DNA of 64,000 nucleotides from Bacteroidota bacterium (GCA_030692515.1 JAUXZS010000050.1:36062-100061), one strand, 5' to 3'. Counted from the stretch's first letter, positions 17,343 to 25,718 are shown. The notes: a model not told the origin generated them from the letters alone. Numbers and translations: made by a program.

Positions 17343-17394
17343 TCAACTATACAAATTAACAAATAAAACATCAACTTATTGCATTTTAACACAT

Positions 17395-17438
17395 TAATTC
17401 TTAAAATTATGTAAATGAATAATTTAACATAAGAATTA
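17395..17438. promoter_or_regulatory. 9-bp inverted repeat between divergent copper operons
   Basis: TAATTCTTA (17395-17403) and TAAGAATTA (17430-17438) are perfect reverse complements with a 26-bp spacer, midway between the HYC gene (minus) and the MbnP gene (plus). This is a candidate operator shared by the divergent transcripts. Confidence 0.45.
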
Positions 17439-17460
17439 CATTAGCTGAAAATTCTGTATT

Positions 17461-18435
17461 ATGAAACAACTCTACACCTTAACTTTATTGTTTATTAGTG
17501 CTTTTACAGCATTATTGGGTCAAAACACTATTAAATTAAACATTAATCATAAATTAGGAAATAGCACGTTTGCTGTAAACCAAACAGCTACTAATAATTT
17601 GGGGCATTCATTCAACCTGAATAGAATGCAGTACTATTTATCAGGATTTGTAATTACTCACGATGGCGCACAAACAACCACAGTATCAGGTGTTTACGCA
17701 CTTGTTGATGCTGCGGCTCCAGCTCAAATTGATTTAGGGAACTTTCCAAGCATCACTAATATTGAAGCCATTAAATTTTCGGTTGGTGTTAATACGCCTG
17801 AAAATAATGCAGACCCTACTTTGTGGCCTTCTACTCATGCACTAGCTCCAAAATCCCCATCAATGCACTGGGGTTGGGCTTCAGGTTACTTTTTTATTGC
17901 TTTGGGTGGTAATTCAAGCCCTTCATTAAATCAGCAATTGGAGTTACACGCTTTAGGTAATGCAAATTATTTTAGTCAAACTATTGTGGCAACTGCAACC
18001 GTAGTTGGTGGAGAAAAAATTATTAATCTTAATGCTGATTATGAAATGGCACTTAAAAATATCCCTATATCAAGCGGACTTGTATTGCATGGCTCTAGCG
18101 GAGCAAACGCTACTATGGTAACTAACTTTAGAGATTTTGTATTCACAGCTTCTAATTTAAGTGGTGTTGGAATTAATGAAAATGCAGATTTTAAAAACGG
18201 AATTGTTGTTTACCCTAATCCATCTAACAATGGTGTTTTTACATTCTTATCGCCAAATAATGTTGAAGAAAAATACAGTTACCAAATTACTGATATTACT
18301 GGGAAACTAATTGAATTTGGCGAAGTACGCAATAAGAGTGGAGAGCAAATTACAATCCAAAACAAAGGAATGTATTTTTTGTCCTTTTATGAAGGAAAAA
18401 CTAATGTTGCAACTCAAAAATTAATTGTGCAATAA
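17461..18435 (+). CDS. MbnP family copper protein with T9SS sorting domain
   Basis: Signal peptide (1-20), an MbnP-type beta-sandwich (about 25-225) with the family segments LNRMQYYLSGF and PSMHWGWASGYFFIALGG containing the conserved Trp/His, and a type A sorting domain (VYPNPSNNGVFTF ... GMYFLSF). In methanotrophs MbnP partners MbnH, a di-haem enzyme that oxidises an MbnP tryptophan to kynurenine to make a copper site. Here two MbnH-like genes follow immediately. Export through T9SS puts it on the outside of the cell. Confidence 0.82.
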   Translation: MKQLYTLTLLFISAFTALLGQNTIKLNINHKLGNSTFAVNQTATNNLGHSFNLNRMQYYLSGFVITHDGAQTTTVSGVYALVDAAAPAQIDLGNFPSITNIEAIKFSVGVNTPENNADPTLWPSTHALAPKSPSMHWGWASGYFFIALGGNSSPSLNQQLELHALGNANYFSQTIVATATVVGGEKIINLNADYEMALKNIPISSGLVLHGSSGANATMVTNFRDFVFTASNLSGVGINENADFKNGIVVYPNPSNNGVFTFLSPNNVEEKYSYQITDITGKLIEFGEVRNKSGEQITIQNKGMYFLSFYEGKTNVATQKLIVQ

Positions 18436-18440
18436 CACAA

Positions 18441-19466
18441 GTGCGTATAAATAATAAAAAGAATAGATTACTGCTTTTTTTCTTTATTGCTGTTCTTTTT
18501 ACTGCTTGCTTAAACCGTTCTTTGTTTTCAGGTTCAACTGTTCTAAACAAAATTGTTGTACCTAAAGGCTTTCCTGAAATTAGTTTTCCCGACGATAATC
18601 ATTTTACAAAAGAAAGATGGTTGTTAGGTAAAAAACTTTTTTATGATACGTCTCTATCATTAGATAGTTCTATAAGCTGTTCTTCATGTCATAAACCTGC
18701 ATTAGCCTTTAGTGATAGTATTGCACTTAGCTTGGGTGTAAAAAATTTAGAAGGCACTCAAAATGCACCTACACTTGCAAACGTAGCTTATCATCCATAC
18801 TACACAAGGTTAGGTGGCGTTTCAACTTTAGAGAAGCAAATCCTTGTTCCTATTCAAGAACATAATGAGTTTAACTTCAATATTATTGAAATAGCGAAGC
18901 GCTTACAGGTCAATCAGGAATATTTGCAACTCAGTAGAAAGGCTTATAATCGTGAGTTTGATTATTACGTGATTACACGAGCATTAGCAAATTTTGAAAG
19001 AAGTTTAATTAGTGGCGAAAGTAAATACGATAAGTATAAGCAAGGAGTGGTTAAATTATCAGAGAAGGAAATGAAGGGGATGGATTTGTTTTTTAGCAAA
19101 AAAACAAATTGTAGTGAGTGTCATTCAGGATTTAATTTTTCAAATTATATGTTTGAAAATAATGGTCTCTACGAAACTTACAAAGATATTGGGAGAAAAA
19201 GATTGACAGAGAAAGAAGAAGATTTGGAAAAGTTTAAAGTTCCAACGTTGCGAAATATCGAATTAACAGCACCTTATATGCACAACGGCTCTATGAAAAC
19301 TTTAGAAGATGTTGTTAAGCATTACAATAGTGGTGGTAAAAACAACAAACAAAAAAATAATTTAGTTAAGCCTTTAAACCTAACAACAATTGAACAGCAA
19401 AATTTGATTGCATTTTTAAAAACACTAACAGATAAAAAATTTTGTACCAATAAATACTTTAATTAA
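18441..19466 (+). CDS. MbnH-like di-haem cytochrome c peroxidase-family protein (first copy)
   Basis: Starts at a GTG 5 bp after the MbnP stop. Lipoprotein signal (FTACLN, Cys23). Two c-haem motifs, CSSCH (80-84) and CSECH (224-228), in the bacterial di-haem peroxidase fold, with the family segments NAPTLANVAY and PTLRNIELTAPYMHNGSMKTLEDVV. By position it is the likely MbnH partner that modifies the preceding MbnP. It could instead be a general peroxidase. Confidence 0.85.
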   Translation: MRINNKKNRLLLFFFIAVLFTACLNRSLFSGSTVLNKIVVPKGFPEISFPDDNHFTKERWLLGKKLFYDTSLSLDSSISCSSCHKPALAFSDSIALSLGVKNLEGTQNAPTLANVAYHPYYTRLGGVSTLEKQILVPIQEHNEFNFNIIEIAKRLQVNQEYLQLSRKAYNREFDYYVITRALANFERSLISGESKYDKYKQGVVKLSEKEMKGMDLFFSKKTNCSECHSGFNFSNYMFENNGLYETYKDIGRKRLTEKEEDLEKFKVPTLRNIELTAPYMHNGSMKTLEDVVKHYNSGGKNNKQKNNLVKPLNLTTIEQQNLIAFLKTLTDKKFCTNKYFN

Positions 19467-20573
19467 ATGAAAAGAAATATAATAGTAACATTTTCTATAA
19501 CAGCTACTTTATTACTGGCATTAATTGCTTGTAAGAAAGATACAAAAACAACAACTCCCGATGGCGAGGAAGCTAAATACGATGGTACACCCTATTCGTT
19601 TAATAGTGGTAGTTTCCCTGCGCCTAATCTCGCAAACGATAACGTTTTAACCGAACAAGGGGTACAATTAGGCAGAATGTTATTTTATGAAAAATCGCTG
19701 TCGAAAGATAATTCTATTTCCTGCGCCAGTTGCCACAAACAAGAATTTGCCTTTGATGATACAGCAAGATTTTCAATTGGCGTATTGGGTCTTAAAGGGA
19801 AACGACAAGCTATGGCTATTTTTAATACAGCATGGCATACCAATCAGTTTTTTTGGGATGGTAGAGCGAATTTGTTACGTCACCAATCTTTGTTACCAAT
19901 ACAAGATACTTTGGAAATGTTTGAAACACTACCAAGTATAGTAACTAAGATTTCCAATAACCCCATGTATCAAATCCAATTCATAAAGGCATTTGGCTCA
20001 AGCGAAGTTACTTCCGAAAAAATATCCAAAGCTATGGAACAGTTTATGAATTCGATTGTTTCAAACGAATCTAAGTATGATAAATATTTAGCAGGTAGTG
20101 CTACCTTAACGCCAAGTGAGGATAATGGACGTAAATTATTCTTTCAAGAATACAATCAATTCTTTCCTTCACAATCAGGGGCTGAATGTTCGCATTGCCA
20201 TAGTGGGTTTAATTTTACCAATAATGATTACATGAATAACGGCATGGATACAGATGCCTCTATTACGGATATTGGACGAGAGAAGGTTACAAACAATGTA
20301 GCAGATAAAGCTAAATTTAAAGTACCTAGTCTAAGAAACATTGCACTTACAGCACCTTATATGCACGATGGGCGATTTAAGACATTAGAAGAAGTAGTTG
20401 ACCATTATAATAGCGGACTAAAGGCATCCACTTATATTGACCCAGCTTTAGAAAATACAAGAGGAACAGGTTTAATGTTAAATGCTCAGCAAAAAGCAGA
20501 TTTAGTGAATTTCCTTAAAACACTTACGGATTATTCATTAGTAAATAACCCGAAATATAAAAGTCCATTTTAA
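19467..20573 (+). CDS. MbnH-like di-haem cytochrome c peroxidase-family protein (second copy)
   Basis: Starts at the base after the previous stop. Lipoprotein (ALIACKK, Cys22). Haem motifs CASCH (86-90) and CSHCH (241-245); family segments FWDGRANLLRHQ and PSLRNIALTAPYMHDGRFKTLEEVVDHYNSG. Slightly longer than the first copy. Two tandem copies may act on different substrates or form a pair. I cannot tell from sequence alone which one serves MbnP. Confidence 0.85.
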   Translation: MKRNIIVTFSITATLLLALIACKKDTKTTTPDGEEAKYDGTPYSFNSGSFPAPNLANDNVLTEQGVQLGRMLFYEKSLSKDNSISCASCHKQEFAFDDTARFSIGVLGLKGKRQAMAIFNTAWHTNQFFWDGRANLLRHQSLLPIQDTLEMFETLPSIVTKISNNPMYQIQFIKAFGSSEVTSEKISKAMEQFMNSIVSNESKYDKYLAGSATLTPSEDNGRKLFFQEYNQFFPSQSGAECSHCHSGFNFTNNDYMNNGMDTDASITDIGREKVTNNVADKAKFKVPSLRNIALTAPYMHDGRFKTLEEVVDHYNSGLKASTYIDPALENTRGTGLMLNAQQKADLVNFLKTLTDYSLVNNPKYKSPF

Positions 20574-20603
20574 TTAATAACCTAACAAATAGAAAAGTAA
20601 AAT

Positions 20604-21392
20604 ATGAAAAACCTAACCTTCTTAATTTTGGCTTTGCTTATGAGCCTGTCCGTTTCTTCACAAACAGCAACAAATTTTAATTGTAATGACTGTGCATCCG
20701 TTAATCACGATTTATTTACTGAGCTTAACGCTGGTAAAGTTGTAGTAATATGTTGGGTTATGCCATGTGGCTCTTGTGTAGGCGGTGCGCTTGCAGCTCA
20801 AGCAGCCTGTCAAAGTTTTTCTACATCAAACCCCGGACAAGTTTATTACTATTGTGTAGATGATGTAGCGAACACTAATTGTACTACACTTTCAAATTGG
20901 TGTTCCTCTAACGGAGTAACTAATACTACTGCAAAGTTTTCAAACTCTGCTATTAATATGACAAATTATGGAACTGCTGGAATGCCTAAAGTTGTTGTTA
21001 TAGGTGGCGGAACAAGCCATACGGTTTATTATAACCAAAATAATAATACCGTTAGTCAGTCAGGGGTACAAGGTGCAATAAATAATGCCTTATCAGCTAT
21101 TACAACCGATGTAAAAGAAATTGAAAATAGCGATTTTGTTTCAGCCAACATATACCCTAACCCTTCTAATTCGGCTTGTTCTCTTTCATTTAATCTATTA
21201 AAGGAATCCAAAGTTAAAATTGAAATTCAAAATGTATTAGGACAAAAAATTTCAGACGCATTTAGCGGTGATTTAAAAAAAGGAGAAAACACTTTAACAA
21301 TTAATACCTCTGAATTAAGTAGTGGTAACTATTTCATTAACATTTCTAATGATGGCACATCAAAGAAAATTAAAATGATAGTAGCTAAGTAA
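20604..21392 (+). CDS. T9SS-secreted thioredoxin-like protein
   Basis: Signal peptide (1-19), a thioredoxin-like domain with redox motif MPCGSCVGG (about 51-59) and cis-Pro segment AGMPKVVVIGGG, many further cysteines, and a type A sorting domain (IYPNPSNSACSLSF ... SSGNYFINIS). Predicted extracellular dithiol/disulfide or copper-handling protein. It lies in the MbnP operon and is followed by a perfect hairpin terminator. Confidence 0.75.
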   Translation: MKNLTFLILALLMSLSVSSQTATNFNCNDCASVNHDLFTELNAGKVVVICWVMPCGSCVGGALAAQAACQSFSTSNPGQVYYYCVDDVANTNCTTLSNWCSSNGVTNTTAKFSNSAINMTNYGTAGMPKVVVIGGGTSHTVYYNQNNNTVSQSGVQGAINNALSAITTDVKEIENSDFVSANIYPNPSNSACSLSFNLLKESKVKIEIQNVLGQKISDAFSGDLKKGENTLTINTSELSSGNYFINISNDGTSKKIKMIVAK

Positions 21393-21412
21393 TTTTCAAA
21401 ACCTTGTATTAT

Positions 21413-21442
21413 AAAGCCAACAAATCACTTGTTGGCTTTTTT
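21413..21442 (+). terminator. strong intrinsic hairpin inside the MbnP operon
   Basis: Perfect 11-bp stem AAAGCCAACAA / TTGTTGGCTTT with a 5-nt loop and a T run (21413-21442). It ends 1 bp before the best start codon of the next gene, so it may act as a partial terminator or attenuator rather than a full stop. Confidence 0.8.
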
Positions 21443-22486
21443 ATGGACTATCAAATGCAAAATCAAATGCGAATATTAACACTACTTACTATACTCAATT
21501 TACCATTACTAAAATTATATTCGCAAGGTTGCTGTTCAGGTGGTAGTGGCAGTCCCATAGCAGGCGGTGCTTCACAGGGAGTTTTACAAGAAAGGCAATT
21601 TGAAATTGCTCTTAATTATCAGTACACTGGCACAAACAAATTCATGGTAGGAGATAAAGACACAACAAAATTATTCGATTATCTTTTTTCAAACTATTTA
21701 TATATGCGCTTTGCTTATGGAGTTACTGATAGATTAACAATGTCAATCGAATCAGGATATTTCTTTAATAAAACACAATACGGTTTCCAAAAATCCGATA
21801 CTATTAAATCTTCAGGTATTGGAGATTTGATTATTTTCCCTCGTTATAGCGTTTATACTCGTAACACAGAAAAAACAAGAACTGAAATTACATTAGGAAT
21901 GGGAATGAAAATACCGTTGGGTAAGCATAACGATTCTACACTCGTGTTTACTGACCAAAACACGGGGCAAAAATATTATACTACTTCCCCGCCCACAGTT
22001 CAAACAACTACTGGGGCTAACGATTTTATTTTTTATAGCTTTGTATATAGAGGTTATCCTGAAACCAAGTTTAGAGTTTTTACAAATATCCTTTACATAA
22101 AAAAAGGATGGAATTCATTAGGACAAAAGTTTGGCGACTACGCAAGTGTTGGTTTATTTGCAAGTAAAACTGTTTTCAAAAAACTTGGAATCACACTCCA
22201 AATTCGTGGGGAATGGGTAGATTCTATGAAGTATGATAAAAATATAGATATGCTTGCGCTCTACAATATTGATGTAAAATCAACAGGGAGTAAAAAAGTG
22301 TTCTTTGCTCCTCAATTAAGTTTTACTCAAAATGATTTTACGATTTACGCTATGAGTGAAATTCCATTATATCAATATTTAAACGGAACGCAAGTAGCAT
22401 CACAACAGCAATTTACAGCAGGGATTTCTTACAGGTTTTTCGTGAAAAGAAAAGTTAAACCTACCGAACCTGATAAACTAAATTAA
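21443..22486 (+). CDS. outer-membrane beta-barrel protein with N-terminal CC motif
   Basis: I place the start at 21443 (MDYQMQNQMRIL), directly after the hairpin; the Met at 21467 (MRILTLLTILNL) gives a cleaner signal peptide and is an alternative. The mature N-terminus SQGCCSGGSGSPIAGG is Cys/Gly-rich; the rest is an alternating-strand barrel (FEIALNYQY, LYMRFAYGVTDRLTMSIE, EITLGMGMKI) ending FTAGISYRFFV. Predicted outer-membrane pore or transporter of unknown substrate, last gene of the copper cargo. Confidence 0.7.
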   Translation: MDYQMQNQMRILTLLTILNLPLLKLYSQGCCSGGSGSPIAGGASQGVLQERQFEIALNYQYTGTNKFMVGDKDTTKLFDYLFSNYLYMRFAYGVTDRLTMSIESGYFFNKTQYGFQKSDTIKSSGIGDLIIFPRYSVYTRNTEKTRTEITLGMGMKIPLGKHNDSTLVFTDQNTGQKYYTTSPPTVQTTTGANDFIFYSFVYRGYPETKFRVFTNILYIKKGWNSLGQKFGDYASVGLFASKTVFKKLGITLQIRGEWVDSMKYDKNIDMLALYNIDVKSTGSKKVFFAPQLSFTQNDFTIYAMSEIPLYQYLNGTQVASQQQFTAGISYRFFVKRKVKPTEPDKLN

Positions 22487-22574
22487 TCCAATCCTAACAT
22501 CTTTTTTTCTTAAAGTTTTAGATTAACCCCTAAACTTTATCTTGTTGAAAATCAACATTAAACAATACTTAAAA

Positions 22575-22625
22575 CAATTATTTACGCAATTATTTACACA
22601 ATATTGGAAATTATATATATGTTTG
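22575..22625 (+). promoter_or_regulatory. promoter with tandem operator repeats for the XRE/ImmA regulator
   Basis: CAATTATTTACG (22575-22586) and CAATTATTTACA (22587-22598) are tandem 12-bp repeats just upstream of a TATGTTTG -7 box (22618-22625), 22 bp before the start codon. The 15-bp string at 22576-22590 recurs inverted at 24991-25005, before the virion-like operon. Autoregulation by the downstream XRE protein is the simplest reading. Confidence 0.65.
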
Positions 22626-22646
22626 CTAAACCAAATAAAAAACTAG

Positions 22647-23681
22647 ATGATAAATGAAACTGTAAACCAAAAAATGATTTCGATAGCAAGGGAATCGAGA
22701 GAGCTTGAAAATAAAGAGTTGGCAGAAATAATGGAGGTAAATAGTTCAAGCATTTCACGTTGGGAAAATGAAGGGATGGCTGTATCTAAAGAAACCATAA
22801 AAGAAATGAGCAATCATTTACAGTACCCTGAAAGTTTTTTTTATCAAAAAGGCGAGTTATTACCATTGGCTTTAAGTTACCGCAAACGCAATATAGTTGC
22901 TACAAAAATCATCAACCAAATAGAGGCTAACATTAATATATCTCGCCTAAACATGGAGGTATTGTTAAATACCATAAAATTGAAAGAAGCGAACGTTCCG
23001 GTGTTAGATGTTATTAAATTCAATACGCCCCAAGAATGTGCTAAACAACTAAAAAAATTATGGCGAGTAGAAAGAGGCGTAATTGAAAATCTGTCGGAAG
23101 TATTAGAAAATCAAAATATAATGCTTTTAAATCTTGATTTTAAAACTGAGCGTGTAGATGGCCGTTGTACCATTGCTAAGGATAAAAACCCAATAATTGT
23201 AACAAATAAAAGTTTGTTGGGAGATAGGCAACGATTTACTTTAGCCTACGAGCTTGGGCATTTAGTGATGCACTTATATACACAACCTAAGTTTGATAGA
23301 GATTTATCGCATGAGGCAAATTTGTTTGCAGCCGAATTTTTAATGCCTGAAAAGGACATAAAAAAAGATTTAGAAGATTTAACTCTTGCTAAATTGGGCG
23401 ATTTAAAGCGAAAATGGAAAGTATCTATGCAGGCTTTATTATATAGAGCATCAGACTTAAAAGTAATTACACCTAACCAAAAACATTATTTAGTAAAGCA
23501 GTTTAACTCACAAAATATAAGGCGCAGAGAGCCAGTAGAACTGGATGTGAAAACTGAGCAATACAAATTGGTAAGAGATTTATTAACTACTTACCGAAGC
23601 AAACAAAAATTAAGTGTGGTAAAAATGGCGGCATTTTTACACTTAACTCCCGAAGACTTTTTAAGCCGCTACAATGATTAG
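22647..23681 (+). CDS. XRE-family regulator with degenerate ImmA/IrrE (M78) domain
   Basis: 344 aa: XRE helix-turn-helix (about 17-60, ELENKELAEIMEVNSSSISRWENEG), then an ImmA/IrrE-type metalloprotease fold. The zinc motif, normally HExxH, reads AYELGHLVMH: the first His is Tyr (codon TAC, one base from CAC), while the Glu and the second His remain. The downstream helix EANLFAAEFLMP is intact. Such fused regulators repress phage or ICE genes and are inactivated by damage signals; loss of a zinc ligand may abolish the protease. It probably controls the virion-like operon. Confidence 0.85.
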   Translation: MINETVNQKMISIARESRELENKELAEIMEVNSSSISRWENEGMAVSKETIKEMSNHLQYPESFFYQKGELLPLALSYRKRNIVATKIINQIEANINISRLNMEVLLNTIKLKEANVPVLDVIKFNTPQECAKQLKKLWRVERGVIENLSEVLENQNIMLLNLDFKTERVDGRCTIAKDKNPIIVTNKSLLGDRQRFTLAYELGHLVMHLYTQPKFDRDLSHEANLFAAEFLMPEKDIKKDLEDLTLAKLGDLKRKWKVSMQALLYRASDLKVITPNQKHYLVKQFNSQNIRRREPVELDVKTEQYKLVRDLLTTYRSKQKLSVVKMAAFLHLTPEDFLSRYND

Positions 23682-23701
23682 TAACAATTAAATAGATATA
23701 T

Positions 23702-23707
23702 AGGAGG
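23702..23707 (+). promoter_or_regulatory. unusually strong Shine-Dalgarno sequence
   Basis: AGGAGG lies 8 bp before the ATG of the 77-aa HTH gene. Such a canonical site is uncommon in Bacteroidota and supports that start. Confidence 0.6.
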
Positions 23708-23715
23708 TAGATAGT

Positions 23716-23949
23716 ATGAAATCAGGAGGAACAGTAACCGTAACAAAAATTGCAATTAGACCTTACACAAACAAGGATTTAGCAAGATTATTTGGCAAAA
23801 GCGAAAGCACATGGCGGAGAGAAGTAGCCCGTATCAGGCATCAAATTGTACCAACTGAACGCATTGGGCATAGTTGGAGTATTAAACAAGTAGAACAGAT
23901 AATGAGTTTACTTGGCAGACCTTACGAGGTAATAGAAGAATTAGGATAA
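23716..23949 (+). CDS. small HTH DNA-binding protein (first of two)
   Basis: 77 aa, with a helix-turn-helix-like core PYTNKDLARLFGKSESTWRREVARI (about 20-44; quoted in pieces, key residues LARLFGKSE and WRREV) and a C-terminal SIKQVEQIMSLLGRP segment. The same layout is found in the 25766-25999 protein (YSVKQVLFIIETYGTP), so the two are paralogues. It lies 34 bp downstream of the XRE/ImmA gene and probably forms a regulatory operon with it. Role as transcription or replication regulator is inferred. Confidence 0.7.
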   Translation: MKSGGTVTVTKIAIRPYTNKDLARLFGKSESTWRREVARIRHQIVPTERIGHSWSIKQVEQIMSLLGRPYEVIEELG

Positions 23950-23974
23950 CCATTATTTCATAAAAATTTAGGAA

Positions 23975-24003
23975 TGCCAGTCTGAAATAAGCTGGCAATT
24001 TTT
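23975..24003 (+). terminator. intrinsic terminator after the regulator operon
   Basis: Stem TGCCAG (23975-23980) / CTGGCA (23992-23997) followed by a T-rich tail. Confidence 0.7.
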
Positions 24004-24035
24004 ATTTAAAGCCACTAATCGACTTTTAAAATTAA

Positions 24036-24043
24036 TATATTTG
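24036..24043 (+). promoter_or_regulatory. -7 box for the CDF transporter gene
   Basis: TATATTTG at 24036-24043, about 52 bp before the ATG at 24095; no clear TTTG -33 element. Confidence 0.5.
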
Positions 24044-24094
24044 AGTTGCAGTATTTGTTCACGGATAATAAATTAATTGAAAATATTTAAAGTA

Positions 24095-24892
24095 ATGCAA
24101 AAAACGACATTTAAAATATCCAAAATGGACTGTCCATCTGAAGAGCAAATGATAAAAATGTCACTTGCTGACCTTAAAGAGATTAGTTCATTAGCATTTG
24201 ATATTCCTAATAGAAAATTAACCGTTTTTCATTCTAATAATCCTGACCAAATTTTCCAACGGCTTGATAGCTTAAAGTTTGACACTACAATTATCGAAAG
24301 TATTTCGGTTGATAATACAGAAATTGAATTTAATAACACCAGCCAAGAAAGAAAATTACTTTGGCAAGTTTTAGCTATTAACTTTTTCTTTTTTGCAATT
24401 GAACTTACAACTGGATTTATTTCAAATTCAATGGGATTAGTTGCAGACAGCTTGGATATGCTTGCCGATAGTATTGTATATGGACTTGCGCTTTTTGCAG
24501 TTGGTGGGACAATGACACGAAAAAGGAACATTGCAAAATCAGCGGGTTATTTCCAGTTGTTACTTGCCGTTTTCGGGTTCATGGAAGTAATCAGACGATT
24601 TGTAGGAACTGAAACGGTTCCTGCTTTTCAAACAATGATAGTTATTTCAATTTTTGCACTTATCGGAAATGGACTTTGTTTGTACCTACTACAAAAAAGT
24701 AAAAGCAAAGAAGCACATATGCAAGCAAGTATGATTTTCACATCTAATGATGTAATTGTAAATCTCGGTGTAATAGTAGCAGGTGGGCTTGTTTACTTTA
24801 CAAACTCCAAATATCCCGACCTTGTTATTGGAACGGTTGTGTTTTTTATAGTTGGGCAGGGTGCATTCAAAATCCTTAAACTATCTAAGTGA
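24095..24892 (+). CDS. CDF-family cation transporter with HMA-like N-terminus
   Basis: Start at the ATG 24095; a TTG further upstream is less likely. Residues 1-75 look like an HMA-type fold in which the metal loop is MDCPSEEQ, so only one cysteine is kept. Then about six membrane segments with the CDF motif ADSLDMLAD (metal site) and a second polar motif SNDVIVN. It lacks the long C-terminal cytosolic domain of standard CDF proteins. Predicted Zn/Co/Cd or other divalent-cation exporter. It forms its own unit between two terminators, a piece of cargo within the regulatory region. Confidence 0.8.
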   Translation: MQKTTFKISKMDCPSEEQMIKMSLADLKEISSLAFDIPNRKLTVFHSNNPDQIFQRLDSLKFDTTIIESISVDNTEIEFNNTSQERKLLWQVLAINFFFFAIELTTGFISNSMGLVADSLDMLADSIVYGLALFAVGGTMTRKRNIAKSAGYFQLLLAVFGFMEVIRRFVGTETVPAFQTMIVISIFALIGNGLCLYLLQKSKSKEAHMQASMIFTSNDVIVNLGVIVAGGLVYFTNSKYPDLVIGTVVFFIVGQGAFKILKLSK

Positions 24893-24923
24893 GCAACAAA
24901 TAGAGAAAGTAAATACTAAAAAG

Positions 24924-24951
24924 CCGATAGAAACACTCTATCGGTTTTTTT
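24924..24951 (+). terminator. intrinsic terminator after the CDF gene
   Basis: Perfect 8-bp stem CCGATAGA (24924-24931) / TCTATCGG (24937-24944) followed by seven T. Confidence 0.85.
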
Positions 24952-24990
24952 ATGCCGATTTCCATAGTGTTTTCCGTAATTACATCTAAA

Positions 24991-25110
24991 ATTGCGTAAA
25001 TAATTTCCAATCAATTCCAGTCAAATCCAACCAATTCCAGTCATTAAATTGATTGACGTTCACTTTCCAGTCAAATCCAGTCAGTGCCGTTTTTTGTTGC
25101 CGTTACTTTG
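24991..25110 (+). promoter_or_regulatory. repeat-rich control region before the virion-like operon
   Basis: ATTGCGTAAATAATT (24991-25005) is the exact inverse of 22576-22590. Then CAATTCCAGTCA at 25012-25023 and 25032-25043, and TTCCAGTCAAATCCA at 25015-25029 and 25065-25079 (50 bp apart). CCAATCAATT near 25007 is mirrored by AATTGATTG near 25047. A TTACTTTG box, close to TAnnTTTG, lies near 25103. This looks like an operator/promoter for the downstream operon or an origin with iterons. Confidence 0.6.
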
Positions 25111-25151
25111 TCCTGTAAAAAGAAAACAAGTAATCAATAAAAAACAGCAAT

Positions 25152-25718
25152 ATGGAAACAGCAAAAAAAACTAATCAAAAAGCAAGTACACAATTAAAAT
25201 TACAATTACTAAAAGGCGGTTTGTACCCACGCACAAAAAAAGAAACTGCCAGCGAAAATTTGTGGTTAATCTGTAAAGCTGCATTTTGGAACACACAATT
25301 ATTTACACACGAAGAAGAGGCAAATTTTAAACTATTAATTGCAGAACACTTTAAGGGAAGCAGAAACTTAGATGTAACCTTTAAACAATTAGTAGAGCGT
25401 GTGTGCCTTGTTAAGCGATATTTAACACGCAGGAAAGGACGTTACATTTCAAAACCGATAGATTGGTTAAATGTAAATTACAAAAACGGTTTATCAGGAA
25501 CAGCCAAATGGTACAAAGATGTAGAAAACCAAAGAGCAACCGTGCCACATTACAACGAGGGTATTGCATTATTTGCAAAAGCACTTTTAAAGTACGCCGA
25601 CAGCCGCAACATTATTAACCTCTTAAACTACCGCAGAGAGTTGATAGAATTAAAACAACATGATTTAGTGCAACTCTACATGAACAGTATCATGCACATT
25701 CAGTACCTCAATTTCTAA
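25152..25718 (+). CDS. unknown basic protein, first gene of the virion-like operon
   Basis: 188 aa, positively charged, mostly helical, no signal peptide or membrane segment. The segment KRYLTRRKGRYISKPIDWLN followed by GLSGTAKWY suggests nucleic-acid contacts, but I recognise no family. It directly follows the repeat-rich control region, so an early regulator or replication-initiation role is plausible; that is inference from position. Confidence 0.6.
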   Translation: METAKKTNQKASTQLKLQLLKGGLYPRTKKETASENLWLICKAAFWNTQLFTHEEEANFKLLIAEHFKGSRNLDVTFKQLVERVCLVKRYLTRRKGRYISKPIDWLNVNYKNGLSGTAKWYKDVENQRATVPHYNEGIALFAKALLKYADSRNIINLLNYRRELIELKQHDLVQLYMNSIMHIQYLNF

